In this document: in pieces, positions 1 through 6,449 of the stretch
Layout: every line of letters starts with the position of its first letter
How positions within the stretch are numbered: the first letter of the stretch is position 1
DNA from: Coriobacteriaceae bacterium
Lineage (GTDB): Bacteria > Actinomycetota > Coriobacteriia > Coriobacteriales > QAMH01
DNA length: 11,311 nt
Assembly (NCBI GenBank): GCA_004553405.1
Contig: SFLO01000014.1
Span: forward strand, 1-11,311
Direction of reading: 5' to 3'
Notes under the pieces: model-generated
Told to the model about the DNA's origin: nothing
Seen by the model: the letters and a program-made list of their open reading frames with translations, nothing else
The model's database searches: none
Program-made: the position numbers and the translations under genes

Positions 1-7
1 GGAGGAG
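1..7 (+). promoter_or_regulatory. ribosome binding site of ftsZ
   Basis: GGAGGAG lies 6 bases before the ATG of ftsZ, a near-perfect Shine-Dalgarno match. The promoter of the cluster must lie outside the window, to the left. Confidence 0.85.
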
Positions 8-13
8 CTGGCA

Positions 14-1132
14 ATGTCCGAGTACACAGGAAGCGACCATCTGGCCGTCATCAAGGTTGTGGGTGTCGGCGGTGGCGGCACCAACGCTGTCAACCGCATG
101 GTCGAGGCTGGCGTCAAAGGCGTCGAGTTCATCGCCGTCAACACGGACCGCCAGGCCCTCATGATGTCTGATGCAGACCGCACCGTCCACATCGGCGAGG
201 AGCTCACCCGCGGCCTCGGCGCAGGCGCCAACCCCGAGATCGGCTGCCAGGCGGCCGAGGAGTCCCGCGCAGAGATCCGCGAGGCCCTGGCCGGCGCAGA
301 CATGGTCTTCGTCACCGCTGGCGAGGGCGGCGGCACCGGCACCGGCGCAGCCCCCGTCGTGGCAGAGATCGCCATGGAGGAGATCGGCGCCCTCACCGTG
401 GGCATCGTCACCAAGCCCTTCGGCTTCGAGGGCCGCAAGCGCATGAGCCAGGCAGAGGAGGGCATCGCCCTGCTCAAGCAGAAGGTCGACACCCTCATCG
501 TCATCCCCAACGACCGCCTGCTCCAGGTGATCGAGAAGCGCACCTCCATGCTCGACGCCTTCCGCATTGCAGACGACATCCTGCGCCAGGGCACCCAGGG
601 CATCACCGACCTCATCACCATCCCCGGCCTCATCAACCTCGACTTCGCAGACGTCCGCTCCATCATGAAGGACTCCGGTTCTGCCATGATGGGCATCGGC
701 ATCGCCTCCGGCGAGAACCGCGCTGCAGACGCCGCCACCCAGGCCATCAGCTCCAAGCTGCTCGAGAGCTCCATCGTGGGTGCAGACCGCATCCTCTTCT
801 CCATCACCGGCAACTCCGAGATGGGCCTGGCAGAGATCTCCGAGGCATCTGACATCATCAACTCCGCTGCCGACGAGAACGCCAACATCATCTTCGGTAC
901 CGTCATCGACGACTCCATGGACGACACCATCCGCGTGACCGTCATCGCCACCGGCTTCGACGGCACCGAAAAGCAGCCCCAGATGCCGCTGAACACCCCG
1001 GTCAACCCGCTCTACAGCGCACCGCAGGCCGCCACCCAGCGCGCCCGCTACGCCGAGCCCGTATCCGAGAGCAGCGTCGACTCCATGTTCGACGACGACA
1101 TCCCCGACTTCCTCAAGCGCAACCGCTACTAG
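14..1132 (+). CDS. ftsZ: cell division protein FtsZ
   Basis: FtsZ is the tubulin-like GTPase that polymerises into the cytoplasmic Z ring and organises septal wall synthesis. The 372-residue protein is full length for the family. Visible motifs: [11 protein letters not shown] at residues 19-29, the tubulin signature GGGTGTG at 105-111, and the T7 synergy loop NLDFADV at 208-214 with the catalytic aspartates D210 and D213. A short variable linker (about 320-358) leads to the C-terminal conserved peptide [12 protein letters not shown], the docking site for SepF and other partners. The ATG at 14 has a strong ribosome binding site. It is the first visible gene of the division cluster; pgeF follows after about 30 bases. 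The sepF and divIVA genes downstream encode its expected partners in Gram-positive bacteria, where SepF can replace FtsA as membrane anchor. Identification is essentially certain. Confidence 0.99.
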   Translation: MSEYTGSDHLAVIKVVGVGGGGTNAVNRMVEAGVKGVEFIAVNTDRQALMMSDADRTVHIGEELTRGLGAGANPEIGCQAAEESRAEIREALAGADMVFVTAGEGGGTGTGAAPVVAEIAMEEIGALTVGIVTKPFGFEGRKRMSQAEEGIALLKQKVDTLIVIPNDRLLQVIEKRTSMLDAFRIADDILRQGTQGITDLITIPGLINLDFADVRSIMKDSGSAMMGIGIASGENRAADAATQAISSKLLESSIVGADRILFSITGNSEMGLAEISEASDIINSAADENANIIFGTVIDDSMDDTIRVTVIATGFDGTEKQPQMPLNTPVNPLYSAPQAATQRARYAEPVSESSVDSMFDDDIPDFLKRNRY

Positions 1133-1161
1133 GGGCAGCCGGGCTATCTGTGAAGGAAGCC

Positions 1162-2001
1162 ATGAGCTCTGAATACGCACCTCTGCCGGCCCCGGGGCTG
1201 GCAGAGGTTTCCTTTTCTGCACAAGGGCATAGCCTGCAGCTCCTGATTGACCAGGGCCTGCGCGAGCACTGCGGCCTGACCGTCGCCTTCACTGGGCGCG
1301 CAGGCGGCGTGAGCAGCGCGTCCTATGCCAGCCTCAACCTGGGCGACCACGTGGGCGACGACCCCGCCGTCGTCGAGGCAAACCGCCAGCTGCTCATGGA
1401 GGCGGCCGGTGTGCCCGCGCCCCAGCGCGCGCTGCTGGTGAACCCCAACCAGGTGCACGGCGAGCGCGTGCTGCAGCTGGGCGAAGATCTGGCCGCCAGC
1501 CGCGCCGCCGCGCGCGAGGGCGCCGACGGCATCATCTGCACCCAGCCCGGCGTGCCCGTGCTGCTGTGCTTTGCCGACTGCGTGCCCGTGATCGCCGCCG
1601 CCCCGGGCGGGGCCTTCGCCGTGCTGCACGCGGGCTGGCGCGGCGCGATCGCCGGCATCCCCGGTGCCGGTCTCGCAGCCCTGGCGCGCGCCGCCGGCTG
1701 CAGCCCGCAGGAGTGCAACGTCTACGTGGGCCCGCACATCGGGCCGTGCTGCTACGAGACCTCCGCGCAGATCCTGGAGCGCTTCACCCAGGCCTTCGGG
1801 CCGGGCTGCGACGCCGGGCAGCGCCGCTTGGACTTGGGCGCCGCCGTGCAGGCGAGCCTGCTGCAGGCCGGGGCCTCGCCGCAGCGCATCGTGCACGCGG
1901 GCCGCTGCACCAGCTGCTCCAACAGCGATTTCTTCTCCTACCGCGCAGACGGCGGCACCACTGGCCGCCACGGCGCGTTCGCCTACCTTGCAAAGGAGTG
2001 A
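1162..2001 (+). CDS. pgeF: peptidoglycan editing factor PgeF (YfiH/YlmD, laccase-domain family)
   Basis: Members of this family (DUF152, often called polyphenol oxidase or laccase-domain protein) are small metal-binding cytoplasmic enzymes. Some show purine nucleoside phosphorylase and adenosine deaminase activity. E. coli YfiH/PgeF is linked to removing wrongly built UDP-MurNAc-L-Ser precursors. The 279-residue protein shows the family hallmarks: NPNQVHGERV near residue 95-104, FADCVPV at 137-143, VLHAGWRG at 154-161, GPHIGPCCYE at 190-199, and CTSCSNSDFFSYR near 249-261. The predicted metal ligands are H99, C140 and H156. I prefer the ATG at 1162 because AAGGA sits 4 bases upstream of it; an in-frame GTG at 1150 would add four residues but has no well-placed ribosome binding site. 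The stop codon overlaps the region that serves as ribosome binding site of yggS, so the two are probably translated together. The exact reaction in this organism is not shown by sequence. Confidence 0.96.
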   Translation: MSSEYAPLPAPGLAEVSFSAQGHSLQLLIDQGLREHCGLTVAFTGRAGGVSSASYASLNLGDHVGDDPAVVEANRQLLMEAAGVPAPQRALLVNPNQVHGERVLQLGEDLAASRAAAREGADGIICTQPGVPVLLCFADCVPVIAAAPGGAFAVLHAGWRGAIAGIPGAGLAALARAAGCSPQECNVYVGPHIGPCCYETSAQILERFTQAFGPGCDAGQRRLDLGAAVQASLLQAGASPQRIVHAGRCTSCSNSDFFSYRADGGTTGRHGAFAYLAKE

Positions 2002-2008
2002 CCACACC

Positions 2009-2701
2009 ATGACCACCACGCTCAAGCAGCGCTGGGACGCAACCGTCGCAGACGTCGCGGAGATCTGCCGCGCATGCGGGCGCGACCCGCGCGAGGTGCG
2101 CATCATCGCCGTCTCGAAGACCGTCGAGCCGCCCGTCGTGGCCCAGGCCATCGAGGCCGGCGCGCTCGACTTCGGCGAGAACCGCACCCAGCCCTTCAAC
2201 GAGAAGTTCGCCCTCTACCCCCAGGCGCGCTGGCACCTCATCGGCCAGCTGCAGTCGCGCAAGGCCAAGGAGGTCGTGGGCAAGGCCTGTCTCATCCACT
2301 CGCTCGACCGCAGTTCGCTGCTGCAGGCCGTGCAGAAGGAAGCCGCCAAGCAGGGCTGCGTGCAGGAGGTCCTCGTCGAGGTGAGCATCTCGGGGGAGGA
2401 GTCGAAGGGCGGCATCGCCCCGGCCGCGCTGCCCACCCTGCTCGAGGAGGCCTGCGCCTGCCCCAACGTGCTCGTGCGCGGCCTGATGACCATGGCGCCT
2501 GCCGGCGACCTCGACGAGGCGCGCCGCGTTTTCGAGGGATTGAGGAATGTTAAGGAAGCGATGCAAGCCGCCTTTGGCAAGCGTGATACCATCATGCTTG
2601 ACGAGCTTTCCATGGGCATGTCCCAAGACTACGCCCAGGCGATCGCCGAGGGAGCGACCATGGTGAGGATCGGCCGGAGGATATTCAGCGCAGAGTTCTA
2701 G
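2009..2701 (+). CDS. yggS: YggS/YlmE/PLPBP family pyridoxal phosphate homeostasis protein
   Basis: This 230-residue protein belongs to the single-domain TIM-barrel family that binds pyridoxal 5'-phosphate without a known catalytic reaction and keeps vitamin B6 and amino-acid pools in balance. The PLP lysine is K37 in IIAVSKTV (residues 32-39). Other family blocks are FGENRTQ (55-61), HLIGQLQSRK (76-85), the ESKGGI loop (131-136), SMGMSQDY (201-208) and VRIGRRIF (219-226). The ATG at 2009 has AAGGAG at 1993-1998, which is inside the end of pgeF. The neighbours pgeF and sepF match the ylmD-ylmE-ylmF order of Gram-positive bacteria. The last 58 or so codons use codons (GGA, TTG, AGG, GTT, CAA, GAT, CTT, ATA) that are rare in the first part of the gene; see the findings. 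Function by family is firm; a division role is only suggested by context. Confidence 0.97.
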   Translation: MTTTLKQRWDATVADVAEICRACGRDPREVRIIAVSKTVEPPVVAQAIEAGALDFGENRTQPFNEKFALYPQARWHLIGQLQSRKAKEVVGKACLIHSLDRSSLLQAVQKEAAKQGCVQEVLVEVSISGEESKGGIAPAALPTLLEEACACPNVLVRGLMTMAPAGDLDEARRVFEGLRNVKEAMQAAFGKRDTIMLDELSMGMSQDYAQAIAEGATMVRIGRRIFSAEF

Positions 2702-2746
2702 GCCCCAGCTCGAGGGTCTCAGGTCAACAGATACAGCGGAGGAAAC

Positions 2747-3529
2747 GTGGGCGTTTTCGATAACATGAAGGCAAAGCTCGGCTTTGGCTCCCAGCCGGAA
2801 TGGCACGACGACGCAGCTCAGGGCTTCGACCCGGGCTACGACCAGGCTTATGACGACCAGGCATACGACGACCAGGGCTATGACGACGGCTACGGCCAGG
2901 GCTATGACGACGGCTATGCCCAGGACGGCCAGGCCTACGACGACTACCAGGACGGCTTCGAGCCGCCCGCGCAGGACAACAGCGTCCTGAGCTTCGACAC
3001 CTACAACCCGGACAACTTCGCCCACGTCACCGTCAAGGGCAACCCGGAGCTCAAGGTGGCCTCGCTCGACGACAGCTCGGACTCGTACTTCGCCCGCCGC
3101 AGCGGCTACGGCTCCAACATCGGCACCAGCTCCTCGCGCCGCAGCGAGTCTTCCAAGGTGCGCTCCTTCGGCAGCGACCGCTCCGCCGGCTGGGACGCCC
3201 CCGAGGACCCGGCCTTCCTCAGCGCCTCGAGCGTCATCGCCCGCAGCCGCCACCTCAAGCCCGAAGAGCACCTCGCCGTGATCAAGGCACACGCCTACGC
3301 AGACGTCGAGAAGGTCGCCGCCGCCGCCCGCACCGGCAAGGTGGTCGTCCTCGTCCTCAAGGAGACCAAGCCGGAGCTCGCCAAGCGCGTGCTCGACTTC
3401 TCCTTCGGCGTGGCCTCCGCCCTCAACGGCTCGGTCGACAAGGCCGCAGACAAGGTCTTCATCATCTCGCGCGATGCCGGCCTCTCGGACGAAGAGAGCG
3501 CCTACCTGCGCGACAAGGGAATCATCTAG
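2747..3529 (+). CDS. sepF: cell division protein SepF (YlmF) with Tyr/Asp-rich linker
   Basis: SepF tethers FtsZ to the membrane and helps align the ring during septation. Translation starts at GTG, with GGAGG at 2738-2742. The first 13 residues (MGVFDNMKAKLGF) fit the N-terminal amphipathic membrane-targeting helix of the family. Residues about 27-70 form a low-complexity stretch built from the unit Q-A/G-Y-D-D, followed by a serine/arginine-rich linker (about 112-146). The C-terminal SepF core starts about residue 160 (VIARSRHLKPEEHLAVIK) and runs to the end; it contains the stretch FSFGVASALNGSVDKAADKVFIISR that matches the conserved dimer and FtsZ-binding core. At 260 residues it is longer than the roughly 150 residues of B. 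subtilis SepF, and the extra length lies in the linker. It lies 45 bases after yggS, the largest gap in the cluster. Confidence 0.96.
   Translation: MGVFDNMKAKLGFGSQPEWHDDAAQGFDPGYDQAYDDQAYDDQGYDDGYGQGYDDGYAQDGQAYDDYQDGFEPPAQDNSVLSFDTYNPDNFAHVTVKGNPELKVASLDDSSDSYFARRSGYGSNIGTSSSRRSESSKVRSFGSDRSAGWDAPEDPAFLSASSVIARSRHLKPEEHLAVIKAHAYADVEKVAAAARTGKVVVLVLKETKPELAKRVLDFSFGVASALNGSVDKAADKVFIISRDAGLSDEESAYLRDKGII
2828..2959 (+). repeat. 15-base coding repeat in sepF (QxYDD units)
   Basis: Within sepF, five copies of a 15-base unit encode Q-A/G-Y-D-D. They begin at 2843, 2858, 2873, 2897 and 2930. The first three are exactly adjacent, and the others are separated by 9 and 18 bases encoding G/Y/Q/D-rich residues. 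All spacing is in multiples of three, so copy-number change would keep the frame. Synonymous third-base differences (TAT/TAC, GCT/GCA/GCC) show the array is not a very recent expansion. Confidence 0.85.
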
Positions 3530-3547
3530 CGTTTGGAGCCCCCGTTC

Positions 3548-4372
3548 ATGACAGATACGCTCGCGCAGTCCCTGGGCCGCATCGCCATCATCGGCGGCGG
3601 CAACATGGGCTCTGCCATCTGCGCCGGCCTGCTGGGCATCCCCGGCGTGCAGCCCGGCGCCGTCACCGTCGCCAACCCCGGCGAGGACAAGCGCCTCGCC
3701 CTGCAGCAGCGCTTTGGCGTGGCAACGGTTGCCAGCGCCGCCCAGGCCCTGCCGGCAGACACCGTCTTCATCGCCGTCAAGCCCGCCAAGGTCGCAGACG
3801 TCGCCGCCCAGCTGGCCGGCGCCGGGCTGGGGGAGGCCCTGGTGGTCTCCGTCGCCGCCGGCGTCTCCACCGCGCGGCTGAGCGAGGCCCTCGGCGGCGC
3901 GCAGCAGGTGGTGCGCGTCATGCCCAACACCCCGCTCACCATCGGCGCCGGCATGTCCGGCGTGAGCGGCGGGGCGGGCTGCAGCGCCCAGGGCGTCGAG
4001 CTGGTGCGCCAGGTCTTTTCCAGCGTGGGCGGGGCCGTGGTCGTGCCCGAGGACAAGCAGGACGTGGTCACCGCCATCAGCGGCAGCGGCCCGGCCTACT
4101 TCGAGCTCTTCTTGCGCGCCATGGCGCGCCAGGGCGAGCAGCTGGGCCTCGACTACGACAGCTCGCTGCAGCTGGCGCTCAACACTATGTACGGGACGGC
4201 CGCGCTGCTCAAGCAGACCGGCCAGGACCTCGGCGCCGCCATCCAGGCCGTCAGCAGCCCCGGCGGCACCACCGTGGCCGCGCTGGGCGCCATGGCGCAA
4301 CACGGGGTCGAGGAGGGCATCGCCGCCGGCGTGGCTGCTGCTGCCAAGCGATCTGCAGAACTGGGGGCATAG
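3548..4372 (+). CDS. proC: pyrroline-5-carboxylate reductase
   Basis: ProC catalyses the last step of proline synthesis, reducing 1-pyrroline-5-carboxylate to L-proline with NAD(P)H in the cytoplasm. The 274-residue length is typical. The N-terminal Rossmann fold carries IAIIGGGNMGSAI (residues 12-24) and the AVKP motif (76-79). VRVMPNTPLTIGAG (122-135) and the C-terminal dimer domain with ISGSGPAYFELF (177-188) and VSSPGGTT (235-242) complete the family signature. The ATG at 3548 is preferred because GGAG at 3535-3538 lies 9 bases upstream; an in-frame TTG at 3533 would overlap that site. It sits between sepF and yggT; the same yggS-proC-yggT-yggU order is known from gammaproteobacteria. The role in proline synthesis is firm, and a link to division is only by position. 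Confidence 0.98.
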   Translation: MTDTLAQSLGRIAIIGGGNMGSAICAGLLGIPGVQPGAVTVANPGEDKRLALQQRFGVATVASAAQALPADTVFIAVKPAKVADVAAQLAGAGLGEALVVSVAAGVSTARLSEALGGAQQVVRVMPNTPLTIGAGMSGVSGGAGCSAQGVELVRQVFSSVGGAVVVPEDKQDVVTAISGSGPAYFELFLRAMARQGEQLGLDYDSSLQLALNTMYGTAALLKQTGQDLGAAIQAVSSPGGTTVAALGAMAQHGVEEGIAAGVAAAAKRSAELGA

Positions 4373-4654
4373 ATGGGAATCATGCTGTACAACGTCTTCA
4401 TGGCCGCGGTCGACTTCTACGTGGGCCTCATCATCGTCTACATCCTCATGAGCTGGCTGCCCTCCATGCCGGGCATCGTGGGCGACCTCTACCAGGTGCT
4501 CGGGCGCCTCTGCGACCCGTTCCTGGACATCTTCAGGCGTATAATCCCGCCCATAGGCGGTTCTGGCATGGCCATCGACTTCAGCCCCGTGGTCGCGGTG
4601 CTGGTCCTCCAGATCGCGGCGCGCTTCATCGGCAGGTTCCTGTTGTACCTCTAG
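4373..4654 (+). CDS. yggT: YggT/YlmG family membrane protein
   Basis: This 93-residue protein has the two-helix layout of the YggT family. A first hydrophobic segment covers about residues 8-29 and a second about 68-90. They flank a conserved loop with SWLP (27-30), DPFLDIFRRIIPPIGG (48-63) and IDFSPVV (68-74). The family has been connected with division-site placement and osmotic or membrane functions, but its molecular job is not settled. The ATG directly follows the proC stop codon without a gap, and GGGGG at 4363-4367 in the end of proC serves as ribosome binding site, which points to translational coupling. A second in-frame ATG at 4382 is possible. It lies 12 bases before divIVA, as in many Gram-positive ylm clusters. 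Confidence 0.93.
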   Translation: MGIMLYNVFMAAVDFYVGLIIVYILMSWLPSMPGIVGDLYQVLGRLCDPFLDIFRRIIPPIGGSGMAIDFSPVVAVLVLQIAARFIGRFLLYL

Positions 4655-4666
4655 GAAGGAAGACAC

Positions 4667-5425
4667 ATGAGCATCACGGCACTTGACATCCAGCAGCAGG
4701 GCTTCGAGCACTCGCTGCGCGGCTACGACGTCGAGCAGGTCGACGTCTTCCTGGAGCGCGTGGCCCAGGAAGTCGACGCCCTGGTGACGGAGAACGAGCA
4801 GCTCAAGGAGCAGCTCGAGGCAGCCGCCGCCCAGCCCCAGGTCGAGGGTGCAGAGGAGCGCATCGCCGCGGCAGAGGCCCAGGCCCAGGCTGCCGCCGAG
4901 CAGGCCCGCGCCATCGCCGCCCAGGCCCAGGCCGCAGAGGAGGAGCTGGCCGCCGCCAAGGCCGCCGTGACCGAGCTCCAGGCCAAGCTGGCAGAGAAGG
5001 GCAGCATGGACCTCACCATCTCCAACGCCTTCATCTCTGCCCAGAAGGCGGCAGACGCCATGCTGGCAGAGGCCAAGAGCTCCGCAGACAACCTGCGCGA
5101 GGAGGCCCGTGCAGAGGGCGAGCGCATCTATCGCGAGTCCGAGGCCAAGGCCCGCGACTTCATCCGCGAGGCCCTGCTCGAAAAGCAGCGCATCATCGAC
5201 GAGACCGCGGCGCTCTCCAACTCCTGCGAGTCCTTCCGCGCCCAGTACCGCGCCCTGCTCGAGCACTTCAGCACCGAGGCAGACCGCATGTTTACCGAGA
5301 CCAACCCGCCCGTCGTCTCCGAGGCGAGCATCCAGGCATCCCTGCCGTCTGTCGGCGCCGCCCCCGCCGCGCAGGAAGACGCCGCCGCCCAGCTCGAGGA
5401 CGAGCTCATCGAGGACATCGACTAG
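4667..5425 (+). CDS. divIVA: DivIVA-family cell division and polarity scaffold
   Basis: DivIVA proteins gather at curved membranes, at division sites and poles, and recruit wall-growth and division factors; the actinobacterial member is Wag31. Residues 1-32 match the lipid-binding N-terminal domain, with ITALDIQQQGFEHSLRGYDVEQVDVFLERV, including the conserved GYD..QVD.FL block at 19-29. From about residue 30 to 100 and again from 115 to 205 the protein is a long, Ala/Glu/Gln-rich coiled coil. An acidic tail ends in LEDELIEDID. The 252-residue length fits the family. The start has AAGGA at 4656-4660 with 6 bases of spacing. It follows yggT and is directly followed by yggU. Ala codons before Glu or Asp are almost always GCA here (9 of 10), although GCC dominates elsewhere in the gene. 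Confidence 0.96.
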   Translation: MSITALDIQQQGFEHSLRGYDVEQVDVFLERVAQEVDALVTENEQLKEQLEAAAAQPQVEGAEERIAAAEAQAQAAAEQARAIAAQAQAAEEELAAAKAAVTELQAKLAEKGSMDLTISNAFISAQKAADAMLAEAKSSADNLREEARAEGERIYRESEAKARDFIREALLEKQRIIDETAALSNSCESFRAQYRALLEHFSTEADRMFTETNPPVVSEASIQASLPSVGAAPAAQEDAAAQLEDELIEDID

Positions 5426-5698
5426 ATGCGGGTGGCCGTCGCAGTCACGCCCAAGTCCGGCAAGGACGCCGTCATGGGCTGGGTGGTAGACGCCAACGGC
5501 GAGCGCGAGCTTTCCGTCAAGGTGACTGCGGCACCAGAGAAAGGCAAGGCTACGAAGGCGGTCTGCAAGCTGCTGGCCGCCTTCTTCGGCGTTCCCAAGA
5601 GCAGCGTCGAATGCGTACGCGGCGACCTCAGCCGCCACAAGATGATCGAGATTCCCATCAGCCAAGAGCAGCTGGAAGAGGCCGTGGGCCGTCTTTGA
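5426..5698 (+). CDS. yggU: YggU / DUF167 family small protein
   Basis: This 90-residue protein matches the DUF167 (YggU) family of small alpha/beta proteins of unknown function. Family marks are the opening VAVTPKSGKDAV (residues 5-16), the central block VKVTAAPEKGKATKAVCKLLA (31-51, ending just before AFFGVP) and RGDLSRHKMIEI (65-76). The ATG directly follows the divIVA stop codon; GAGGA at 5411-5415 inside divIVA is the likely ribosome binding site, so translation is probably coupled. It closes the protein-coding part of the cluster; in gammaproteobacteria yggU also closes a yggS-proC-yggT run. Its final codons overlap the promoter of rnpB. No catalytic role can be inferred. Confidence 0.93.
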   Translation: MRVAVAVTPKSGKDAVMGWVVDANGERELSVKVTAAPEKGKATKAVCKLLAAFFGVPKSSVECVRGDLSRHKMIEIPISQEQLEEAVGRL

Positions 5699-5707
5699 TG
5701 CTACAAT
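5699..5707 (+). promoter_or_regulatory. extended -10 promoter of rnpB
   Basis: TGCTACAAT gives an extended -10 element (TG, one base, TACAAT). Its T5699-G5700 lie immediately after the yggU stop codon. The expected start of transcription 7-8 bases downstream (about 5714-5715) agrees with the 5' end of RNase P RNA helix P1 at 5716. No good -35 box is seen at the right distance, which is usual for extended -10 promoters. Confidence 0.65.
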
Positions 5708-5714
5708 CGCTCCT

Positions 5715-6067
5715 TGCGAAAGCGGGCTGGGCGATCGCGGCGCCCCCATGGGGGCGATGAGGAAAGTCCGGGCTCCGCAGGGCAGGATGCCGGCTAACGG
5801 CCGGGCGGGGCGACCCGACGGAAAGTGCCACAGAAAAGAAGACTCCCGCGCCATGCGCGAGAAAAGCTGAAACGGTGCGGTAAGAGCGCACCAGCGCCGC
5901 AGCAATGCGTCGGCTTGGCAAACCCCATCCGGAGCAAGGGCAAATAGGGACGCTATGGGCTGGCCCGGCTCGCGTTCGGGTTGCCTGCTAGAGGGCGCCG
6001 GCAACGGCTCCCGTAGATAAATGACCGCCTTCAACGACAGAACCCGGCTTACAGGCCCGCTTTCGCA
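5715..6067 (+). ncRNA. rnpB: RNase P RNA, bacterial class A
   Basis: RNase P RNA is the catalytic subunit that trims 5' leaders from precursor tRNAs. The ends are set by a perfect 12-base-pair helix P1 formed by 5716-5727 and 6055-6066. Universally conserved blocks are present: GAGGAAAGTCCGGGCT (5759-5774), the CR-type segment GGTGCGGTAAGAGCGCACC (about 5874-5892), GGAGCAAGG and CAAATAGGG (about 5931-5949), AGATAAATGACCG (about 6014-6026) and ACAGAACCCGGCTTA (6037-6051). Helix P3 is a short hairpin that is a perfect 16-base palindrome (5741-5756). The loop L15 that normally carries GGU for pairing with the tRNA 3' RCCA reads GGC at 5917-5919. Length is about 351 bases, close to usual. It lies directly behind yggU, with its own promoter. 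No classic hairpin plus T-run terminator follows. Confidence 0.97.
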
Positions 6068-6091
6068 CATCCCCCCACGCCACACCCCACA

Positions 6092-6311
6092 CCCAGGCAT
6101 GCCTGTGCAGCGGAATACACTCTTCTTCTCCCAAACCCCGTGCCCAGGCATGCCTACGCAGTGGAATGCGCGCTCCTTCCCCCAAACCCCTTGCCCAGGC
6201 ATGCCTGCGCGGCGGAATAGGCGCCCCTTCTCCCAGACCCCGTGCCCAGGCATGCCTGCGCGGCGGAATGCACTCTCCTTCCCCCACATCCCACACCCAG
6301 GCATGCCTGCG
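6092..6311. repeat. tandem array of a 51-base repeat with palindromic core
   Basis: Copies begin with CCCAGGCATGCCT at 6092, 6143, 6194, 6245 and 6296, so the period is exactly 51 bases four times over. The first four are complete; the fifth is cut after about 16 bases. CAGGCATGCCTG is a 12-base perfect inverted palindrome, intact in copies 1, 3, 4 and 5 and altered at the last base in copy 2. After it come a GCGCGGCGGAATGC-like block and a C-rich, G-poor block such as CTCCTTCCCCCAAACCCC. The outer borders share CCCACA just before the core (6086-6091 and 6290-6295), while inner copies have CCGTG or CCTTG. It could be a binding-site array, a termination region or a member of a dispersed intergenic repeat family. 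Its existence is certain; its function is not. Confidence 0.95.
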
Positions 6312-6437
6312 TGCATGTTCGCACCTGCTAGGGGAGGACTATCACTGCTGGCATGGCGTTGCATCTCGCGATATGTTACTGTTGTCACTTCCGAGGTGAG
6401 CCGATGGCCACCGCACAGGTAACAGCTGCCACCGCAT

Positions 6438-6449
6438 GGGGGAGGAAGG
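6438..6449 (+). promoter_or_regulatory. ribosome binding site deciding the start of the PAS-GGDEF gene
   Basis: GGGGGAGGAAGG lies 7-11 bases before the ATG at 6457 but directly after the alternative ATG at 6436. This favours 6457 as start, since the site cannot serve the earlier codon. Confidence 0.75.

Noticed and set aside
6068..6311. CRISPR array
   Set aside because: The similar part of each unit is not separated by unrelated spacers; the whole 51-base unit is conserved, so this is a simple tandem repeat. No cas genes are present.
1784..6388. An open reading frame of about 1530 codons on the minus strand, running against the whole division cluster and rnpB
   Set aside because: It is the mirror of strongly G/C-ending codons on the plus strand, starts in the repeat array, shows low-complexity Gly/Ala/Val/Asp composition without any family motif, and overlaps eight clearly identified genes and rnpB.
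6021..6422. A 133-codon plus-strand frame with PGMPA-type repeats across the 51-base array
   Set aside because: It begins inside rnpB, has no ribosome binding site, and its regularity comes from the 51-base unit being a multiple of three. The minus strand is open across the array for the same reason.
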